A stretch of DNA of 64,000 bases, taken from the NCBI GenBank assembly GCA_963849095.1, contig CAWKGA010000001.1:434001-498000 (forward strand). Reading direction: 5' to 3'. Positions 8,603-17,044 of this stretch are shown here, in pieces. The position numbers and the translations under genes were made by a program. This DNA comes from JASHUC01 sp963849095. GTDB taxonomy: Bacteria; Pseudomonadota; Gammaproteobacteria; Steroidobacterales; Steroidobacteraceae. Every line of letters begins with the position of its first letter. Position 1 is the first letter of the stretch. The notes beneath the pieces are model-generated. The model did not search any database and was not told the origin of the DNA. It saw only the letters and a program-made list of their open reading frames with translations.

Positions 8603-9774
8603 GGACTCACCTGAGTGAGGCTCGGCGCCTCGCCGAGGTCGAGCCGCTTGTCGAGCGGCACGCAGAAGATGTCGATGGGAGCGGTGCGCCCACGCAACGT
8701 CATCGGCGGCAGTTCGACGGCGTGGATGTCGAGGCCGCCCGCATCGAGCGAGCGCTTGACCGTGCCGGAGAAGACGACCTCGCCCGCGCGCGCGCGCTGG
8801 CAGAGGCGCGAGGCGATGTTCACGGCGTCGCCGATGATGGTGTAATTCATGAACATGGCAGACCCCACATTTCCGGCGACAACGTCGCCCTCGTTGATCC
8901 CGATGCCGAGGCCGGTCTCGATCCGATGGCGCTCGCGCCAGGATTCGGCAAGGTCGTTGAAGCGTTCGAGCATCTCCTGCGCCGCGAAGATGGCTCTCGA
9001 GGAGCCGTCGCTCTGCTCGAGCGGCACACCGAAGCCCACCATGAGGCAGTCCCCCGCCATGTGAAAGACGGTGCCTCCGTGCTGGAAGGCGATCGCCACC
9101 AGCAGCGAGAAATACTCGTTGAGCAGCGGCACCACCTCGTGGGGGCTCATGCGCTCGGAGATACCGGTGAAGCCGCGCAGGTCGGCGAACATGATCACGG
9201 CGCGGGTTCGAATATCGGAGGAGGCGAGGATGCTGTCGCGCAGCGCCGAGTTGCCGAGGATCCGGTCGGCGAGCTGGGGCGAGACGTAGCGGCGAAAGGT
9301 CCGGCGGATCTCCTCGCGCTGGGTGACCTCGGCTCTGAGCGCCTCGTCGGCCGCATTGCGGCGCGCGGAGCTCTGGCGGGCGAGCGCCGCCAGGCGGGTG
9401 AGCAGCACCTCCCGTGGGGCCTGGCGCGTGACGAAGTCATCGGCGCCGGCGGAGAAGGCGTCGAGGCGCAGCTTCGAGCTGCGGCTCACCACGATCACGG
9501 GCAGGAGCATGGTCGCCGGGTGCTCCTTCAGGGCCCGGCACAGCTCGAGGGCCTGCAGGTCCGGGCAGTCGGCGTCCACGAAGATGAGGTCCGGAACGTA
9601 TTCGTCGAGGCAGGCGATCACCTCGGCGGCCGAGCCGAAGGGCTGCAGCTCGAAGCGCGTCTCCGAGCCGCCGTCCGCCACGAGCGGCAGCACCGCGGCG
9701 CATTCTCCGGCCACCAGCACGCGCAGCTGCGCATCGTGCCGGACCAAGTGGCTATTCTCGATTCCGTTCTTCAT
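8599..9774 (-). CDS. receiver-like domain fused to class III adenylate/guanylate cyclase
   Basis: A 391-residue protein. Residues about 20-140 resemble a response-regulator receiver, with the phosphorylatable Asp in FVDADCPDL, but the acidic pair near the N-terminus is GE and the usual KP lysine region reads VTRQAPR, so phosphorylation may be lost. A helical linker leads to a class III nucleotide cyclase domain: both metal Asp residues are present (MFADLRGFTG and MAGDCLMVGFG), and the C-terminal half has IGINEGDVVAGNVG and YTIIGDAVNIASRL. Whether it makes cAMP or cGMP cannot be decided. ATG 9774 is chosen because AGGAG lies 4 nt upstream; it overlaps the end of the MarR gene by 23 bp. Confidence 0.87.
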   Translation of the reverse strand: MKNGIENSHLVRHDAQLRVLVAGECAAVLPLVADGGSETRFELQPFGSAAEVIACLDEYVPDLIFVDADCPDLQALELCRALKEHPATMLLPVIVVSRSSKLRLDAFSAGADDFVTRQAPREVLLTRLAALARQSSARRNAADEALRAEVTQREEIRRTFRRYVSPQLADRILGNSALRDSILASSDIRTRAVIMFADLRGFTGISERMSPHEVVPLLNEYFSLLVAIAFQHGGTVFHMAGDCLMVGFGVPLEQSDGSSRAIFAAQEMLERFNDLAESWRERHRIETGLGIGINEGDVVAGNVGSAMFMNYTIIGDAVNIASRLCQRARAGEVVFSGTVKRSLDAGGLDIHAVELPPMTLRGRTAPIDIFCVPLDKRLDLGEAPSLTQVSP

Positions 9775-10408
9775 TCGACTCCTGTTCAAGCCTGCGGCCT
9801 GCGGTGTGTGCGTGCCACGGCACGGCCGTGGCGAGCTCGTCCGTGAGCGATTCCGGTTGCGAGCCGGCCGCCTCCAGGCGGTCGATGAGCAGATCGACGA
9901 GGCGGCTCAAGAACTCCACCTCGAGCGCGGACATCGACGACAGCAGGAAGCTCGACATGCGGTCCAGGTCCGGCACGAACGACCGGCAGACGGCCCACCC
10001 CTTCGGCGTGAGCTGCAGTATCTTGCGCCGGCGGTTGTCCGGGTCGCGCCGGTCCGTGATGCGGCCCTGGCGGCGCAGCGTCGCGGCCGATCGGCTGACG
10101 TTCATGGGATGCATGCCCGTCGCCTCGCACAGCTCGTGCGCGGCCGCCTCCGGCATGGAAGCGAGCGTCACGAGCACGCGCGCATCGTTGATGGTGAGAT
10201 GGTAGCGCTCGGCGAAGCGCGAGAAGAACGGCCGGTTGATGAGATTCGTGAGCTTCATCAGCCGGTACCAGACGCACTGCTGCGACAGCGCCGGCTCCCC
10301 GGCCGGGACTGCGCGCAGCCGGCCTCCGGGAGCTACCGCTTGCGGCATTGCCGCCGCAGCACGACCGTATCCGGCCCTCGCCATGTCCAACGTTGCAGCT
10401 TTGCGCAT
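9752..10408 (-). CDS. MarR family transcriptional regulator
   Basis: A 218-residue protein with the winged-helix core of MarR proteins (about residues 65-165): VLVTLASMPEAAAHELCEATGMHPMNVSRSAATLRRQG is the DNA-reading region and ITDRRDPDNRRRKILQLTPKG is the wing with the conserved DxRR motif. N- and C-terminal helices would make the dimer interface. ATG 10408 is used; in-frame extension further upstream runs into the divergent SDR gene. It is divergent from an SDR gene and precedes the cyclase and NYN genes in one operon. Like other MarR proteins it probably represses its own operon and/or the SDR gene and is released by a small ligand (inference). Confidence 0.87.
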   Translation of the reverse strand: MRKAATLDMARAGYGRAAAAMPQAVAPGGRLRAVPAGEPALSQQCVWYRLMKLTNLINRPFFSRFAERYHLTINDARVLVTLASMPEAAAHELCEATGMHPMNVSRSAATLRRQGRITDRRDPDNRRRKILQLTPKGWAVCRSFVPDLDRMSSFLLSSMSALEVEFLSRLVDLLIDRLEAAGSQPESLTDELATAVPWHAHTAGRRLEQESNEERNRE

Positions 10409-10409
10409 C

Positions 10410-10446
10410 TTGTCAGAGCTTCTACAGTCCGCGATTATACGTCGCG
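10410..10446 (+). promoter_or_regulatory. SDR promoter with overlapping MarR-type operator candidate
   Basis: TTGTCA (10410-10415, one mismatch from the -35 consensus) is followed after 17 bp by GATTAT (10433-10438) as a -10 candidate, giving a start site about 20 nt ahead of the SDR ATG. The inverted repeat CGCGA-7nt-TCGCG (10430-10446) covers the -10 element. A 17-bp dyad over a promoter in the gap between a MarR gene and its divergent neighbour is the classic arrangement for autoregulation. The -35 and -10 calls rest on sequence only. Confidence 0.45.
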
Positions 10447-10465
10447 GGCCGACCGGCGCGTACCT

Positions 10466-11221
10466 ATGCAACCCAGGTTTCACGACAAAGTTGCCGTCGT
10501 CATCGGCGGCAACAGCGGTATCGGCCTCGCCTCGGCGCAGGCATTCGCGCGGGAGGGCGCGCGCGTCGCCATCACGGGCCGCGATAAGGCCACGCTCGCC
10601 CGCTCGGCGGAGTCCATCGGCGGCGGCGTGCTCCCGGTCCGGTGCGACGTGTCCGATCTGCGTGAGATCGAAGCGCTGGTCGAGAAGATTCGCGAGCAGC
10701 TCGGCCGAATCGATGTCCTCTTCGTCAACGCGGGTACCGGCGCATTCATCCCCATCGAAGCCGTCACGGAGGCGGACTGGGACCGCCTGATGGCCGTGAA
10801 TCTGAAGGGTGTGTTCTTCACGGTGCAAAAGGCGCTGCCGCTCATGCCGAAGGGCAGCGCCATCGTGCTCAACTCCTCGATCGGCTGGAAGAAAGGCATC
10901 CCCACGGGCTCGGTGTACGCGGCGAGCAAGGCCGGCGTCCGCGCCCTCGGCCGCAACTTCGCGGCCGAGCTGGTGGGCCGGGGCATCCGTGTCAACGTCG
11001 TCAGCCCGGGTCCCATCGATACGCCGATCATCGGGCGCACGGCGGGACTCGCGCCCGAGATGATACCGGCGCTGCGCAAGCAGATGCTCGAGAACACGCC
11101 GATGAGGCGCATGGGCGAGCCGGCGGAGGTCGCCCGCGCCGCGCTATTCCTCGCCTCGGACGAGGCCTCCTTCATCACCGGGGTCGACCTGCTCGTCGAC
11201 GGCGGCGCCGCGAGCTTCTGA
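10466..11221 (+). CDS. SDR family NAD(P)-dependent oxidoreductase
   Basis: A 251-residue classical short-chain dehydrogenase. The cofactor motif is VVIGGNSGIGLA (TGxxxGxG with T replaced by G), the NAG motif appears as NAGTG, and the catalytic triad is Ser in VLNSSIGW plus Tyr/Lys in YAASKAG. The C-terminus FITGVDLLVDGG is typical of the family. The substrate is a ketone or secondary alcohol, not identifiable. It is divergent from the MarR regulator and probably controlled by it. It is convergent with the acyl-CoA synthetase gene that ends 9 bp away. An ORF extending far upstream in the same frame is open by chance; the family start fits ATG 10466. Confidence 0.9.
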   Translation: MQPRFHDKVAVVIGGNSGIGLASAQAFAREGARVAITGRDKATLARSAESIGGGVLPVRCDVSDLREIEALVEKIREQLGRIDVLFVNAGTGAFIPIEAVTEADWDRLMAVNLKGVFFTVQKALPLMPKGSAIVLNSSIGWKKGIPTGSVYAASKAGVRALGRNFAAELVGRGIRVNVVSPGPIDTPIIGRTAGLAPEMIPALRKQMLENTPMRRMGEPAEVARAALFLASDEASFITGVDLLVDGGAASF

Positions 11222-11230
11222 GCGGCGCCC

Positions 11231-12763
11231 TCAGGAGAACCTCCCGCGCAGGATGCGCTTCTGCACCTTGTCGCTCGCGTTGCGCGGCAGCGCATCCAGG
11301 AATTCCAGGCGGCGCGGGCGCTTGTAGGACGCAAGGCGCTCCCTGCAATGGTCCTCGATCTGCGCCGCGGTGGCGGTCTTGCCGGGCCACAGAGCGATCG
11401 CGGCGCAGACGGTCTCGCCGTAGATCGGGTGGGGAACGCCGAATACCGCCACCTCCCGGACGGCAGGGTGCGTGGCGAGCGCATTCTCGACCTCCTTCGG
11501 ATAGATGTTCTCGCCGCCGCTGATGATCACGTCCTTACGCCGGTCGACGAGGGTGAAGAAGCCCTCGGGCTCCACCCGCGCGAGGTCGCCCGTGTAGATC
11601 CACCCGTCGCGAATGGTCTCGCGGGTCGCCTCCTCGTTCCGCCAGTAGCCGATCATGCCCATCGTGCGCTGATTGACGATCACCTCGCCGATGCCGCCGA
11701 CCGGAACCGGGTGCCCCCCATCGTCCACGATGCGGCTCTCGGTGAGCAGCGCCTGGCGTCCCGTCGTTTGGGACCACTGCGCGTGGTCCTCGGAGGTGAG
11801 GACACTCACCATGCCGGCCTCGGTCGAACCGTAGAGCTGATTGAAGCGCGCCTGCGGAAACATCTCCCGCGCCTTGGCGAGCGTCGGAGGCGTGATGGGC
11901 ATCGAGCCGTAGAAGATCTTCTCGAGGCTCGAGAGATCGTAGTGCCCGATGCGCGGGTGGAATGCGAGTATCGCGAGCGTCGTCGGGACGAGGATGGCGA
12001 GGGTGATCCGGTGCTGCTCGATGAGGGCAAAGATCGCCTCGGGGTCGAACGAGCCGCGGTGGATGATGCCGGTCGATCCCATGAACAGGCTCTGGTGCAG
12101 CGCCATGTTGAGCCCGGCGGCGTGAAACAGGGGCACGGCCATCAGGTAAACGTCCTCGTGGCGCATGCGCGTCTCGATGGCGGTGGCGAGGTACATCTTG
12201 AAGTACGCTGCATGCGAGACCAGCACGCCCTTCGGAAAGCCGGTCGTCCCGCTCGTATACATGATGACGCACGGGGACTCAGGATCGACCTCCCGCCCCG
12301 GCGGCGACTCCGGGTGGCCCTGCGCGAGGCCGTCCGCGCTCTCTGCGGTCGGAGCGGGGCCCGGGCCCTCGGGGTCCAGCCGGATGAGCCGCGGCGCCGG
12401 CGCACCTCGGGCGATCGCCTCGCGCACGGCGGGCTCGAAGCTCGGCTCCAGGAACAGTGCCTTGGGCTCCGCGTCGGTGAGCACGTGACGGATCTCCTCG
12501 GCGCCGAAGCGGAAATTCATCGGCACGAGAATGGCACCGCACTTGGCGACGGCCTGCGTGACGACGGCGTAGTCGAGCCGGTTGTACGCGAGGAGCGCGA
12601 CGCGGTCGCGAGCCCCGATGCCGGCGGCCGCGAGGGCGTGGGCGAGCTGGTTGGAGCGCCGGTCGAGCTCGACGTAGGTGAGCTCGACGCGATTCATGAT
12701 CAGCGCCGGCTTGCGAGGGTAGCGGATGGCGTTGATCCGGGAGAGATCACCGATGACGAGCAT
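11231..12763 (-). CDS. long/medium-chain acyl-CoA synthetase (AMP-binding enzyme)
   Basis: A 510-residue ANL-superfamily enzyme that would adenylate a carboxylic acid and transfer it to CoA. The P-loop is IMYTSGTTGFPKG (about 168-180), the adenine region is QLYGSTEAGM, the hinge/ribose Asp is in YTGDLARVEPEGFF, and the C-terminal lysine sits in ALPRNASDKVQKRIL (SDK rather than the more common TGK). It is followed on the same strand by nothing, and preceded 60 bp upstream by the hotdog thioesterase gene on the same strand, so the two may form one unit. It belongs to the catabolic region. Chain length or aromatic specificity cannot be read. Confidence 0.88.
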   Translation of the reverse strand: MLVIGDLSRINAIRYPRKPALIMNRVELTYVELDRRSNQLAHALAAAGIGARDRVALLAYNRLDYAVVTQAVAKCGAILVPMNFRFGAEEIRHVLTDAEPKALFLEPSFEPAVREAIARGAPAPRLIRLDPEGPGPAPTAESADGLAQGHPESPPGREVDPESPCVIMYTSGTTGFPKGVLVSHAAYFKMYLATAIETRMRHEDVYLMAVPLFHAAGLNMALHQSLFMGSTGIIHRGSFDPEAIFALIEQHRITLAILVPTTLAILAFHPRIGHYDLSSLEKIFYGSMPITPPTLAKAREMFPQARFNQLYGSTEAGMVSVLTSEDHAQWSQTTGRQALLTESRIVDDGGHPVPVGGIGEVIVNQRTMGMIGYWRNEEATRETIRDGWIYTGDLARVEPEGFFTLVDRRKDVIISGGENIYPKEVENALATHPAVREVAVFGVPHPIYGETVCAAIALWPGKTATAAQIEDHCRERLASYKRPRRLEFLDALPRNASDKVQKRILRGRFS

Positions 12764-12823
12764 GGGCGAGAATCGAGCGAGTAGCGTGGCCGGACGCCCG
12801 CACCGCAGCCGTGGGGAGCGGGC

Positions 12824-13273
12824 TCATCCGGCATCCGCGAGCGGCATGACGGCGCTTGCCGTCGCGACGGTCCGGCCGTCGGTCGCCGCGGTGAGCGCCG
12901 CGTCCGCAAAGAGGAGGCTGCGGCCCGCCCGGACGATGCGGCCGCGCGCGAGATACCGTCCCGGCGGCGCGGGACGCAGCAGGCTCACGTTGAGCGTGGC
13001 CGTGGAGAAGGGCCGCTCCGCGGCGGCGAGCGTCGCGTGCGCGGCGAACGCCATCGCAAAGTCGAGCAGCGTCGCGACGATGCCACCCTGCAGCACCTGC
13101 GCGCCTTGCGCGAATCGCGGCGGCGGCGCGAATGCAAGCACCGCCGCGCCCCCCTCGGTATCCAGCTCGAGGAGCTCTCCGCCGAGATCCTGAGCGAGGG
13201 GGTTGCTCGTGATGGCGGCCGGCTTGCGGCCGTCTTGCAGAAACTGCAGCACGAGGGCGCGGTCGGTATTCAC
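12824..13273 (-). CDS. PaaI family hotdog-fold acyl-CoA thioesterase
   Basis: A 149-residue single hotdog domain. The central helix region reads QGGIVATLLDFAMAFAAHA, where the catalytic acid of PaaI-type thioesterases (Asp in LLDF) is present, followed by the paired strands STATLNVSLLRPAPPGRYLARGRIVRAG. Such enzymes hydrolyse acyl- or aryl-CoA to relieve CoA sequestration. GTG start at 13273 is used, with no clear SD. It is divergent from the thiolase gene across an 80-bp spacer that contains a perfect 10-bp palindrome. Being next to acyl-CoA synthetases supports a housekeeping role in the same CoA pathway. Confidence 0.82.
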   Translation of the reverse strand: MNTDRALVLQFLQDGRKPAAITSNPLAQDLGGELLELDTEGGAAVLAFAPPPRFAQGAQVLQGGIVATLLDFAMAFAAHATLAAAERPFSTATLNVSLLRPAPPGRYLARGRIVRAGRSLLFADAALTAATDGRTVATASAVMPLADAG

Positions 13274-13305
13274 TTGCCGCGATTATTGGCCATCTGGTAG
13301 AAAGA

Positions 13306-13315
13306 AACAATTGTT
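13306..13315. promoter_or_regulatory. perfect palindrome AACAATTGTT in a divergent promoter region
   Basis: The sequence reads the same on both strands and lies midway between the divergent thioesterase (start 13273) and thiolase (start 13354) genes. It sits in the only AT-rich stretch of a very GC-rich spacer, so it probably overlaps promoter elements of both genes. It could be the operator of a TetR- or MarR-type regulator of the catabolic cluster. No regulator gene is adjacent; the nearest is the MarR gene at 9752-10408. Confidence 0.4.
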
Positions 13316-13353
13316 ACGATACCAGGACCTAAGCGCTCGAGGAGAGCATCGCA

Positions 13354-14604
13354 GTGCGTGAAGTATTCGTCCTCGGCGTCTCGATGACGCCCTTCGGCCG
13401 GCATCTCGAGACATCCTGCGCGGAGCTCGGACGGCAGGCCGCAGAGGCAGCGCTCGCGGATGCCGGGATCGGCGCCGGCGATCTCGACATCGTCTTCTAC
13501 GCGAACACGGTGCAGGGCGCGATCGAGGGTCAGTATGGCATGAAGGGCCAGCACGCGCTGCTGCCGCTCGGCGTGGACGGCACGCCGATCGTCAACGTCG
13601 AGAACGCCTGCACCGGAGGCAGCACGGCTTTCAACCTCGCGGTCGCGCAGGTCGCCGGAGGCTCCGCCGACATCGCGCTCGCCGTCGGCGCCGAGAAGCT
13701 CAATACGGAGGACAAAGCGCGCCGGCAGGCCTCGTTCTCCCAGCCCGGCGATCTCGCGCAGATCACCGAGTTCCTTCACCGCTACTCGGATCTCGTCGCG
13801 GACGTGAAGCCGCCGCCGACCGCGGTCATCGACGACTCGCTGCGCAGCCCGTTCATGGATGCCTATGCGCTCAACGCGAAGCTGCACATGAAGAAGTACG
13901 GTACGACCTGGCGCCAGATCGCCGCGGTGAGCTCGAAGAACCATCAGCACTCGACGATGAATCCCCTGTCGCAGTACCAGAAGGCCATGACCGTGGATGA
14001 GGTGCTCGGCGCCCGCATCATCGCCTGGCCGCTGACGCTTCCGATGTGCGCGCCGATCACCGACGGCGCGGCAGCGGCAGTCGTCGGCTCGCGCGAGGCC
14101 TTGAGGCGCTTCGGCGAGCGCCGCGCCTTGCGCGTACTCGCCTGCGTCATGCAAGGTAACCGCCGCCGGGCGATCGAGGACACGGCGGCCGGCGCGCTCC
14201 ATGCCACGGCGCGGGCCGCATTCGCCCAGGCTGGCCTGACCCCGCAAGACATCTCCGTCGCGGAGGTGCACGATGCCACCGCATACGGCGAGATCTCGCA
14301 TCTCGAGATCACGGGCCTGTGCGAGCCGGGTGAGGCCGGGCCGATGGCGGAGAACGGCGCAACCTCCCTCGGCGGCCGCATTCCGGTCAACGTCTCGGGC
14401 GGCCTCGAATCCAAGGGCCACCCCGTCGCGGCGACCGGGCTCGGCCAGATCTTCGAGCTCGCGCAGCACCTGCGGGGCGAGGCGGGCCGCAGGAACGTCG
14501 CGGATGCGCGCTACGCGCTCGCATCGTGCGGAGGCGGCTTCTTCAACGTCGAGGAAGGCCTGTCGGTCGTGACCATCCTCGGCCGCGCCGACGCGCGCAG
14601 CTGA
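13354..14604 (+). CDS. thiolase family protein (SCP-x-like acetyl-CoA acetyltransferase)
   Basis: A 416-residue thiolase-fold protein. The nucleophilic Cys is in NVENACTGGSTAFNLAV (about residue 89), the catalytic His in GGLESKGHPVAATGLGQ, and the C-terminal Cys in ALASCGGGFF. The pattern matches the SCP2-thiolase group, which cleaves branched or bulky 3-oxoacyl-CoA such as sterol side chains, more than the straight-chain FadA group. It starts at GTG 13354 with a GAGGAG about 10 nt upstream. It opens the plus-strand catabolic operon: 45 bp later an acyl-CoA synthetase begins. Role: release of acetyl- or propionyl-CoA in a beta-oxidation-like round (inference). Confidence 0.88.
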   Translation: MREVFVLGVSMTPFGRHLETSCAELGRQAAEAALADAGIGAGDLDIVFYANTVQGAIEGQYGMKGQHALLPLGVDGTPIVNVENACTGGSTAFNLAVAQVAGGSADIALAVGAEKLNTEDKARRQASFSQPGDLAQITEFLHRYSDLVADVKPPPTAVIDDSLRSPFMDAYALNAKLHMKKYGTTWRQIAAVSSKNHQHSTMNPLSQYQKAMTVDEVLGARIIAWPLTLPMCAPITDGAAAAVVGSREALRRFGERRALRVLACVMQGNRRRAIEDTAAGALHATARAAFAQAGLTPQDISVAEVHDATAYGEISHLEITGLCEPGEAGPMAENGATSLGGRIPVNVSGGLESKGHPVAATGLGQIFELAQHLRGEAGRRNVADARYALASCGGGFFNVEEGLSVVTILGRADARS

Positions 14605-14649
14605 GCGGTACGCCGGACGGGCCGCTCGGCGACCGCGAGACCACACCCC

Positions 14650-16197
14650 GTGCGAGTCATCGACTTCTTCGACAAGGGCGTCGCGATCGAGCCCGGCCGC
14701 CCCTTTCTCATCGACGACACGGAGCGACGCACGTACGCCGAGACGCAGGCGATGTCGCACCGGATCGCCAACGCGCTTCGCGGCGCGGGCGTCGCGCCCG
14801 GCACGAAGGTCGCGGTGCTGAGCGGCAACGCCGCGCGAGCGTTCGAATGCGTGATCGGCCTGCTGCGCGCCGGCTGCGTCTGGGTGCCGGTCAGCGCGCG
14901 CAACACGGTCGAGGATTCGATCTCCGCCCTCGACCACACGGACACTGAGGTCCTCTTCTATAGCCGGGCATTCCGCGACGTGGTGAGACACCTCGCCTCC
15001 GCATGCCCGCGCCTCGCTCACGCGATCTGCATCGAGGAGGCCGACCCCCCCTATCCTTCGCTCGAAAGCGTGACGCGCGGCCTGCCCGAGCGTTCGCCGG
15101 AGGTCAATCCCGGTCTCGACGAGGTGGTCACGCTCTTCAGCTCCGGAGGGACGACGGGGAACCCCAAGGGGGTCATGATGACCCACCTCGCGTGGCTCAC
15201 CTGGATCGCGGCCTCGCAGCGCCTGCTCTGGCTCGACCGCGCGATTCATCTCGTCGTCGCGCCGATGACGCACGCCGCGGGCGGGGTGACTCTGATGATG
15301 TCGGCCATGGGGACGACCAACGTCATCCTGCCGGGCTTCGACCCCGTGCGAGTGATGGCGGCGATCGAGCAGCATCGGATCACGCACCTGTTCCTGCCCC
15401 CGACGGCCGTCTACCGCCTGCTCGCGCACCCGGACGTTCGCCGGTACGACTATTCCTCGCTGCGCTACTTCAACTATGCATCGGCCCCGATGGCGCTCGA
15501 GAAGATCAAGGAGGCCATGGAGATCTTCGGCCCGGTGATGATGACCGGCTTCGGGCAGACGGAGCTCGGCCCCAACACGACCTTCTTCTCCCCCGAGGAT
15601 CACCGCTTGGCGCTCGCGGCCGGCGACGACCGGCGGCTCACGAGCGTCGGCCGTCCGACGCTCTTCGCCAGGGTGGAGGTGATGGACGAAAGCGGCACGC
15701 TGCTGCCTGCGGAGACCCATGGCGAGATCGTCGTCAGATCCACGGCGGTCATGAAGGGCTACTACAAGAATCCCGAGGAGACCGCGCGCGTCTCGCTTCA
15801 TGGATGGCACCACACGGGGGACATCGGCTTCAAGGACCGGGAGGGCTGGGTCTATCTCGTGGACCGCAAGCGCGACATGCTGATCTCGGGCGGCTTCAAC
15901 ATCTTCCCCTCCGAGATCGAGAAGGCGGTGGTCGCCCACCCGGCAGTCCAGGAATGCGCCGTCGTCGGCGTGCCGGATGCGGACTGGGGCGAGGCGGTCA
16001 AGGCGGTCGTGGAGCTCAAGTCCGGCGCGGCGGTGGACTTCGTGGAGCTCGAAGCGTTCTGCCGGGCTCGACTCCCCGGGTACAAGGTGCCGAAATCCTT
16101 CGAGATCTGGCCGGAGCTGCCGCGCAGCGCCGCGGGCAAGGTTCTGCGCCGCAAGGTGCGCGAGCGCTTCTGGCAGGGGCGCGAGCGTAGTATCTAG
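14650..16197 (+). CDS. AMP-binding acyl-CoA synthetase
   Basis: A 515-residue ANL enzyme, GTG start at 14650. Motifs: P-loop LFSSGGTTGNPKGVMMTH (an extra Gly compared with the usual SGTTG), the MTGFGQTELGP adenine-binding region, the hinge HHTGDIGFKDREGWVYLVDR, and the C-terminal catalytic lysine in LPRSAAGKVLRRKVR. It would activate a carboxylic acid to its CoA thioester at the entry to the pathway. It is second in the operon after the thiolase and 30 bp ahead of the crotonase. It differs clearly from the other synthetase at 11231-12763, so two distinct substrates or two steps may need CoA activation. Confidence 0.88.
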   Translation: MRVIDFFDKGVAIEPGRPFLIDDTERRTYAETQAMSHRIANALRGAGVAPGTKVAVLSGNAARAFECVIGLLRAGCVWVPVSARNTVEDSISALDHTDTEVLFYSRAFRDVVRHLASACPRLAHAICIEEADPPYPSLESVTRGLPERSPEVNPGLDEVVTLFSSGGTTGNPKGVMMTHLAWLTWIAASQRLLWLDRAIHLVVAPMTHAAGGVTLMMSAMGTTNVILPGFDPVRVMAAIEQHRITHLFLPPTAVYRLLAHPDVRRYDYSSLRYFNYASAPMALEKIKEAMEIFGPVMMTGFGQTELGPNTTFFSPEDHRLALAAGDDRRLTSVGRPTLFARVEVMDESGTLLPAETHGEIVVRSTAVMKGYYKNPEETARVSLHGWHHTGDIGFKDREGWVYLVDRKRDMLISGGFNIFPSEIEKAVVAHPAVQECAVVGVPDADWGEAVKAVVELKSGAAVDFVELEAFCRARLPGYKVPKSFEIWPELPRSAAGKVLRRKVRERFWQGRERSI

Positions 16198-16227
16198 TGC
16201 GGAGCCGCTCATCCGCCGAGGCATAAA

Positions 16228-17013
16228 ATGTCCTTCAAGCACCTCCTGATCGAACATCGCGGCCGCGTGAGCTGGCTCTATCTGAACCGCCCGCAGGCGC
16301 TCAACGCCATCTCGTACGAGTGCATGCGGGAGCTGCGCCAGGCGTGGATCGAGTTGCGCGATCGCGAGGAGACGCGCGTCATCGTGATCTCGGGGAAAGG
16401 CCGCGGATTTTGTGCAGGCGCGGATCTCACCGACGCGCCGAGCCCGGAGGAGCCGACGGGGCCTCAGGCGACGTTTCTCGAGGAGGGCACGAGGATGGAG
16501 GAGGTGCTGCTCTCTCTGCCGAAGCCCGTGATCGCGGCCGTGAACGGTGTTTGCTGCGGAGGCGGCCTCGAGCTTGCGATGATGTGCGACTTCATGATCG
16601 CCGCCGCCTCGGCCAAGATCGGGGACGCGCACGCCAATTTCGGCGCGCTTCCGGGAGGAGGCGCGACGGTGCGCTTGCCGCGCATCGTGGGCGTCAACTG
16701 GGCCCGGTACCTCATGTACACTGGCGAGCTCTATCTCGCGCGGGAGATGGCGACAATCGGCCTCGTCACCCGGGTGGTCGAGGACGCGGAGCTCGAAGGC
16801 GAGGTGCAGGCGCTCGCCGAGAAGATCGCGGGGAAGAGCCCGCTCGGGCTCAAGCGCATGAAGATGCTGATCAACGACGGGCTCGACATGCCGGCGAGCC
16901 TCGCCATGAAGATGGAGAAGCTCGTATCGGCCGAGCACATGCGGTCCGAGGACGCCGCCGAGGGCGGCAAGGCGTTCAAAGAGAAGCGCAAGCCGGAGTT
17001 CCGCGGAAAGTGA
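16228..17013 (+). CDS. crotonase/enoyl-CoA hydratase family protein
   Basis: A 261-residue crotonase-fold protein. The oxyanion-hole segments are RGFCAGADL (about 63-71) and CCGGGLELAMMCDF, which contains the first catalytic Glu. The position of the second Glu of true hydratases (PEI in AKFGxPEI) reads GDAHANFG, so that residue appears to be His. This argues for another crotonase reaction such as hydrolysis, isomerisation, lyase or retro-Claisen cleavage, rather than simple hydration. A GAGG lies 8 nt before ATG 16228. It sits between the acyl-CoA synthetase and the SDR gene in the same operon and so probably acts on the CoA-bound intermediate. Confidence 0.85.
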   Translation: MSFKHLLIEHRGRVSWLYLNRPQALNAISYECMRELRQAWIELRDREETRVIVISGKGRGFCAGADLTDAPSPEEPTGPQATFLEEGTRMEEVLLSLPKPVIAAVNGVCCGGGLELAMMCDFMIAAASAKIGDAHANFGALPGGGATVRLPRIVGVNWARYLMYTGELYLAREMATIGLVTRVVEDAELEGEVQALAEKIAGKSPLGLKRMKMLINDGLDMPASLAMKMEKLVSAEHMRSEDAAEGGKAFKEKRKPEFRGK

Positions 17014-17044
17014 GAGAAACTGGGCGCAGCCCCACGAGGACATT

